From Sepioteuthis lessoniana (lineage: Eukaryota > Mollusca > Cephalopoda > Myopsida > Loliginidae), in NCBI GenBank assembly GCA_963585895.1, contig OY757917.1, positions 104,202,346 through 104,266,345 on the forward strand: a stretch of DNA of 64,000 nucleotides, in the 5' to 3' direction. This document shows, in pieces, positions 63,926 through 64,000 of this stretch. Numbering within the stretch: position 1 is the first letter of the stretch; each line of letters opens with the position of its first letter. The translations under genes and the position numbers were made by a program. The notes under the pieces are model-generated. The model made no database searches. It worked only from the letters and a program-made list of their open reading frames with translations, and was not told where the DNA came from.

Positions 63926-64000
63926 GCATTTCATGGGACCTAGTACAGAAAAAAAAAAAGAATTTAAGAATCAAATACACAAAAAAATGTAAATATAAAC

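Noticed and set aside
1-64000. A novel multi-gene system
   Set aside because: No run of co-oriented host or accessory genes exists. All recognisable coding sequence belongs to mobile elements.

Overview
The window is 64 kb of AT-rich eukaryotic, almost certainly animal, DNA with no host gene that I can recognise. It is a transposon graveyard. I see decayed non-LTR retrotransposons of at least three lineages, four or five Tc1/mariner-type transposase relics, one Penelope-like GIY-YIG relic, two probable LTR fossils, several families of short interspersed repeats (at least three with tRNA-like heads), and many (TA)n, (CA)n, (CT)n and (GAA)n tracts. Abundant (TA)n next to retroposons, RTE copies ending in (GAT)n, and a LINE with an RNase H domain fit a large repeat-rich invertebrate genome. 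A lophotrochozoan such as a cephalopod is my best guess, but an arachnid or another invertebrate is possible and the sequence does not settle it.

Layout. 0.5-1.5 kb: minus-strand mariner-like transposase relic. 1.5-9.6 kb: SINEs, microsatellites, a compound GAA repeat and three RTE 3' ends. 9.6-13 kb: an old plus-strand RTE copy interrupted by a younger minus-strand RTE. 13.3-14.4 kb: a 1.06-kb mariner derivative that itself carries an RTE fragment. 15.2-17.3 kb: a tandem duplication, a mariner end fused to an RTE copy, and a further RTE 3' end. 18-24 kb: mostly unassigned, with one long inverted repeat. 24.2-26.3 kb: an L1/Tx1-like LINE relic, then a Tc1-like transposase relic. 27.6-31.2 kb: a minus-strand LINE with reverse transcriptase and RNase H, split by the best preserved RTE copy (29.0-30.8 kb). 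31.2-32.1 kb: a complete 911-bp mariner derivative with TIRs. 32.6-35.3 kb: a 2.6-kb nearly pure purine strand with a 72-bp tandem array. 36-64 kb: dense SINE-like families, two LTR-like fossils, a Penelope-like relic, another inverted repeat and a mariner relic.

How the parts relate. The retroposons with readable protein are the RTE, the RNase H LINE and the L1/Tx1-like piece. Three short-repeat families (C, D and E below) share a terminal GATATGCC(A/G)TTAAA-type block, as expected if one LINE machinery recognises a common 3' end. The most unusual observations are: two mariner copies whose internal deletion is filled with telomere-type repeats; an RTE internal-deletion junction shared by two loci; and hammerhead-ribozyme-like cores inside two inverted repeats. 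I found no evidence for a multi-gene defence, biosynthetic or other novel protein system.
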